IMG/VR virus record: IMGVR_UViG_3300013010_000042 | Span: 1 to 31,643 of that record | Origin: a virus | Reading direction: 5' to 3' (one strand) | DNA: 31,643 nucleotides | Shown: in pieces, positions 30,389 through 31,643 of the stretch | Position numbering within the stretch: position 1 is the stretch's first letter | How the letters are laid out: every line of letters begins with the position of its first letter | Translations under genes and position numbers: made by a program | Notes under the pieces: model-generated | What the model was told of the DNA's origin: nothing | Databases searched by the model: none | What the model saw: only the letters and a program-made list of their open reading frames with translations

Positions 30389-30550
30389 GAGACCCCTCAA
30401 TGGGGTCTCTATAGGGGCTCAGCCCCCCCAAGGGGCTTAAGCCCCATCTAGGTACTTGACTTAAGATCTATCTCGCTAGGGAAGCCCTCAAGGGGCTTCC
30501 TGATCCCGGCTTTAGCCGGGGCTGGAGTCGCCGCTCTTTAAGGAGGCGGC
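30389..30550. promoter_or_regulatory. Hairpin array B
   Basis: Six stem-loops in 160 bp. The stems are GAGACCCC/GGGGTCTC (30389-30409), GGGGC/GCCCC (30414-30426), GGGGC-TTAA-GCCCC (30432-30445), GGAAGCCC/GGGCTTCC (30480-30500), CCCGGC-TTTA-GCCGGG (30505-30520) and GCCGC/GCGGC (30530-30550). Short words around them (CTAGGGAAG, CATCTAGG, GCCGGGGC, GGTACTT) also occur in array A, in a different order. Most loops are 3-5 bases and lie close to TTAA, TCAA or TTTA. Possible roles are terminators, antitermination sites or RNA processing sites in the late leader. Confidence 0.65.
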
Positions 30551-30868
30551 TCCTAGTACCTAAAAGAAAAAGGCTCTCACTGTATATAAGCCTGGAAATA
30601 AGCACTATCGGACACTCCGAAAGTAAAAATCTCCAAAGTTGTCCGTTTTGGGGGGATATAGAGCCTCTTTCTCAGGGAAATCTGAGACTCCTGTTACTTA
30701 TCCGTCACATTGTAGGAGGGGTCCAAAGGTCCACCTTCCACAGAATTAAAAGGTGATATATGTATATATAGACGACGAGTGTTAAGCAATGATGGGGTCA
30801 AGATCCATGCGCGATCGATCGTCTGAGGCCACCCCCGACCCCCTCCGTTGGCACATGTGTTCGATAGT

Positions 30869-30884
30869 CCACCCCCCGGGGTGG
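30869..30884. promoter_or_regulatory. Operator-like palindrome, copy 1
   Basis: CCACCCC-CC-GGGGTGG is a perfect inverted repeat with seven-base arms and a two-base centre. It shares the core ACCCC-NN-GGGGT with two further copies. Confidence 0.5.
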
Positions 30885-30909
30885 GTCTCCCGTGCCTTCG
30901 ACCGAGCCG

Positions 30910-30923
30910 TACCCCCCGGGGTA
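30910..30923. promoter_or_regulatory. Operator-like palindrome, copy 2
   Basis: TACCCC-CC-GGGGTA is a perfect inverted repeat running straight into a TATATAGA box. This arrangement would let a bound regulator cover a -10 element. Confidence 0.5.
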
Positions 30924-31008
30924 TATAGATCGGCAGAAGTCCGGGCGGTTGGACTATCACATATATAGAGAGACATGTATATAGACAGGCATCGATGTCA
31001 CCTCCACT

Positions 31009-31080
31009 GACAGGAAGACAGGCCGACAGGCCGACAGGTGACGGAAGATAGGAAGGCAGGAAGGCAGGCTAGAAGACAGG
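31009..31080. repeat. 8-bp periodic purine-rich direct repeats
   Basis: GACAGG recurs at 31009, 31017, 31025 and 31033, exactly 8 bp apart. After a 2-bp phase shift, GGAAGATA, GGAAGGCA and GGAAGGCA follow at 31043, 31051 and 31059, and GACAGG returns at 31075. Further GACAGG copies lie at 30984 and 31144. Iteron-like arrays of this kind are used at origins or as cooperative regulator sites. Confidence 0.6.
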
Positions 31081-31157
31081 TCGGCTAGACATCTCTTCGA
31101 TGTCTGGCCTAGGCCTCTCATCGGAGATGAGGGACCGCATAGGTGACAGGCCACGAG

Positions 31158-31173
31158 ATACCCCTGGGGGTAT
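31158..31173. promoter_or_regulatory. Operator-like palindrome, copy 3
   Basis: ATACCCC-TG-GGGGTAT is a perfect inverted repeat with seven-base arms. It is followed by TATAAA-like sequence on the plus strand (GGGGTATAAACAGA), echoing the TATA box beside copy 2. Confidence 0.5.
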
Positions 31174-31509
31174 AAACAGACACACTGTGACACGCCGATT
31201 CCCTCTAAGAAATTCGGACATATCGGAAGACTTTCGGATCTGACTTGTAACACCTACCGTTCTCGGGTATTGTCTTACTTGTCAGCACCGCTTGGGAAGT
31301 CCGAAGGCCGCAAGGCACGCGGAATCCCAGGCCGTGAACCAGGACACCGGCCCAGCAGAATAGGGGTCGATGATAAACAGAGGCACAACGCACTCCCGAC
31401 CGACACCCCGCATGGCGGGGGCGGACACGGCGAGCCCGCCACCTTAGGGAAGAGCGGCCCGGTAGGGGAGTGACGCGCAAGCACGGTCTAGCACCCGTGC
31501 CTTGCGATG

Positions 31510-31532
31510 GACACACGGATAACCCGCGTGTC
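31510..31532 (+). terminator. Stem-loop upstream of the rightward gene
   Basis: GACACACGG and CCGCGTGTC pair with one A-C mismatch around ATAAC, followed by TTT. It lies 28 bases before the ATG at 31561 and could be an attenuator or a leader structure. Confidence 0.4.
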
Positions 31533-31538
31533 TTTCGT

Positions 31539-31558
31539 GAGAGAGAGAGAGAGAGAGA
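31539..31558 (+). repeat. (GA)10 dinucleotide repeat as ribosome site
   Basis: Ten GA units end two bases before an ATG. GAGAGA is a weak match to the anti-Shine-Dalgarno sequence, so the repeat is probably part of the ribosome site. Dinucleotide runs can vary in length, which would change spacing. Confidence 0.55.
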
Positions 31559-31560
31559 AC

Positions 31561-31643
31561 ATGAGCAACAATCGATACATAACCGGCCCGACCGATGATG
31601 GCGGCTATTCCATGTGGTGCCTAGAGATTCAACCGGGCACCGT
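31561..31643 (+). CDS. Start of a rightward gene, truncated by the window end
   Basis: An open frame begins MSNNRYITGPTDDGGYSMWC and continues LEIQPGT to the last base. It follows the GA repeat that can serve as ribosome site. It is the only plus-strand gene outside the integrase module and probably opens the rightward early operon. The 27 visible residues do not match a family I can name. The GTG/ATG context and codon usage look coding, but the length is too short to be certain. Confidence 0.55.
   Translation, partial: MSNNRYITGPTDDGGYSMWCLEIQPGT

Larger units (their letters stand above)
30765..30985. repeat. Four TATATAGA boxes
   Basis: TATATAGA occurs at 30765-30772, 30922-30929, 30962-30969 and 30978-30985. 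These are AT-rich islands in an otherwise GC-rich region and could act as -10-like elements or DNA-unwinding sites. One directly abuts an operator-like palindrome (30910-30923). Confidence 0.45.
30551..31538. other. Noncoding control region
   Basis: About 1 kb with no convincing gene. Open frames on either strand here lack ribosome sites and have low-complexity or Arg/Cys/Ser-heavy translations. It contains a TCTCAG/CTGAGA hairpin (30670-30687), four TATATAGA boxes, three ACCCC-NN-GGGGT palindromes, an 8-bp periodic repeat, and a cluster of hairpins at 31087-31131. The last are AGACATC/GATGTCT, the palindrome GGCCTAGGCC, and CTCATC/GATGAG. An inverted pair TCCGAAAGT (30616-30624) and ACTTTCGGA (31230-31238) spans it. 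It lies between the leftward late block and a rightward gene, so it should hold divergent promoters and possibly a replication origin. Confidence 0.6.

Noticed and set aside
31205-31516. Open frames of 64-103 codons in the right control region (for example 31205-31516 minus, 31270-31473 plus, 30957-31253 minus)
   Set aside because: They lack ribosome sites, overlap one another on both strands, and their translations are Arg/Ser/Cys/Pro-heavy without protein-like pattern. They also run across the hairpins and repeats.

Overview
This window reads as most of the genome of a temperate, podovirus-like double-stranded DNA phage, probably infecting an actinobacterium and plausibly marine. The actinobacteriophage-type content includes a Cas4-like exonuclease next to a DnaB-like ATPase, an r1t-type holin, a small Cys-containing head gene and a phage HTH regulator. 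The marine-type content includes a small basic protein upstream of the terminase, a Trp-rich tail protein, and a sulfotransferase. Host and habitat are inferred from recalled family resemblance; no search was run. There is one candidate attP (a fragment of a tRNA 3' end) and phage genes on both sides of it, so this looks like a free phage genome rather than an integrated prophage.

Layout, left to right. (1) 1-3044, minus strand: replication and recombination operon, read right to left: small Cys protein, Cas4/RecB-like nuclease, zinc-ribbon accessory protein, DnaB/RecA-type ATPase, Holliday-junction-resolvase-like nuclease, primase zinc-finger protein, and the start of a further gene leaving the window. 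No DNA polymerase is present, so part of the early region lies outside. (2) 3045-3374: control region with a possible promoter, direct repeats and a run of stem-loops ending in a terminator. (3) 3375-5374: lysogeny and integration module: an HTH regulator (minus), the attP candidate, a tyrosine integrase and a small zinc-ribbon protein (both plus), and a bidirectional terminator. (4) 5404-30197, minus strand: one long late block, read right to left: small basic protein, TerL, portal, two small head proteins, a 2133-residue giant protein, three large helical virion proteins, scaffold, N4-gp56-type major capsid protein, head-tail and tail genes, Gly-rich adhesin, Trp-rich tail protein, sulfotransferase, a small charged protein, amidase endolysin, holin, a membrane coiled-coil protein and a propeller-like tail protein. 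(5) 30207-31560: 1.35 kb without a convincing gene, dense in hairpins, operator-like palindromes, TATA-like boxes and 8-bp periodic repeats. (6) A plus-strand gene starts at 31561 and runs off the end.

How it fits together: the right-hand control region probably drives the late block leftwards and an early block rightwards. The late genes overlap heavily (ATGA, TGATG and TAATG junctions), pointing to translational coupling. TerL and portal package and gate DNA into a capsid built from scaffold and N4-type coat protein. The giant protein and its three neighbours sit where internal or ejection proteins would be in this type of phage. No tail-tube gene, tail chaperone or conventional tape-measure position is visible, which supports a short tail.

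The most notable unexplained signals are noncoding. They are a three-copy ACCCC-NN-GGGGT palindrome, two related hairpin arrays placed ahead of both leftward operons, a strong excess of GTTTAAAC including a 14-bp copy at an identical distance before two start codons, and an AT-repeat frame break at the start of the Trp-rich tail gene.
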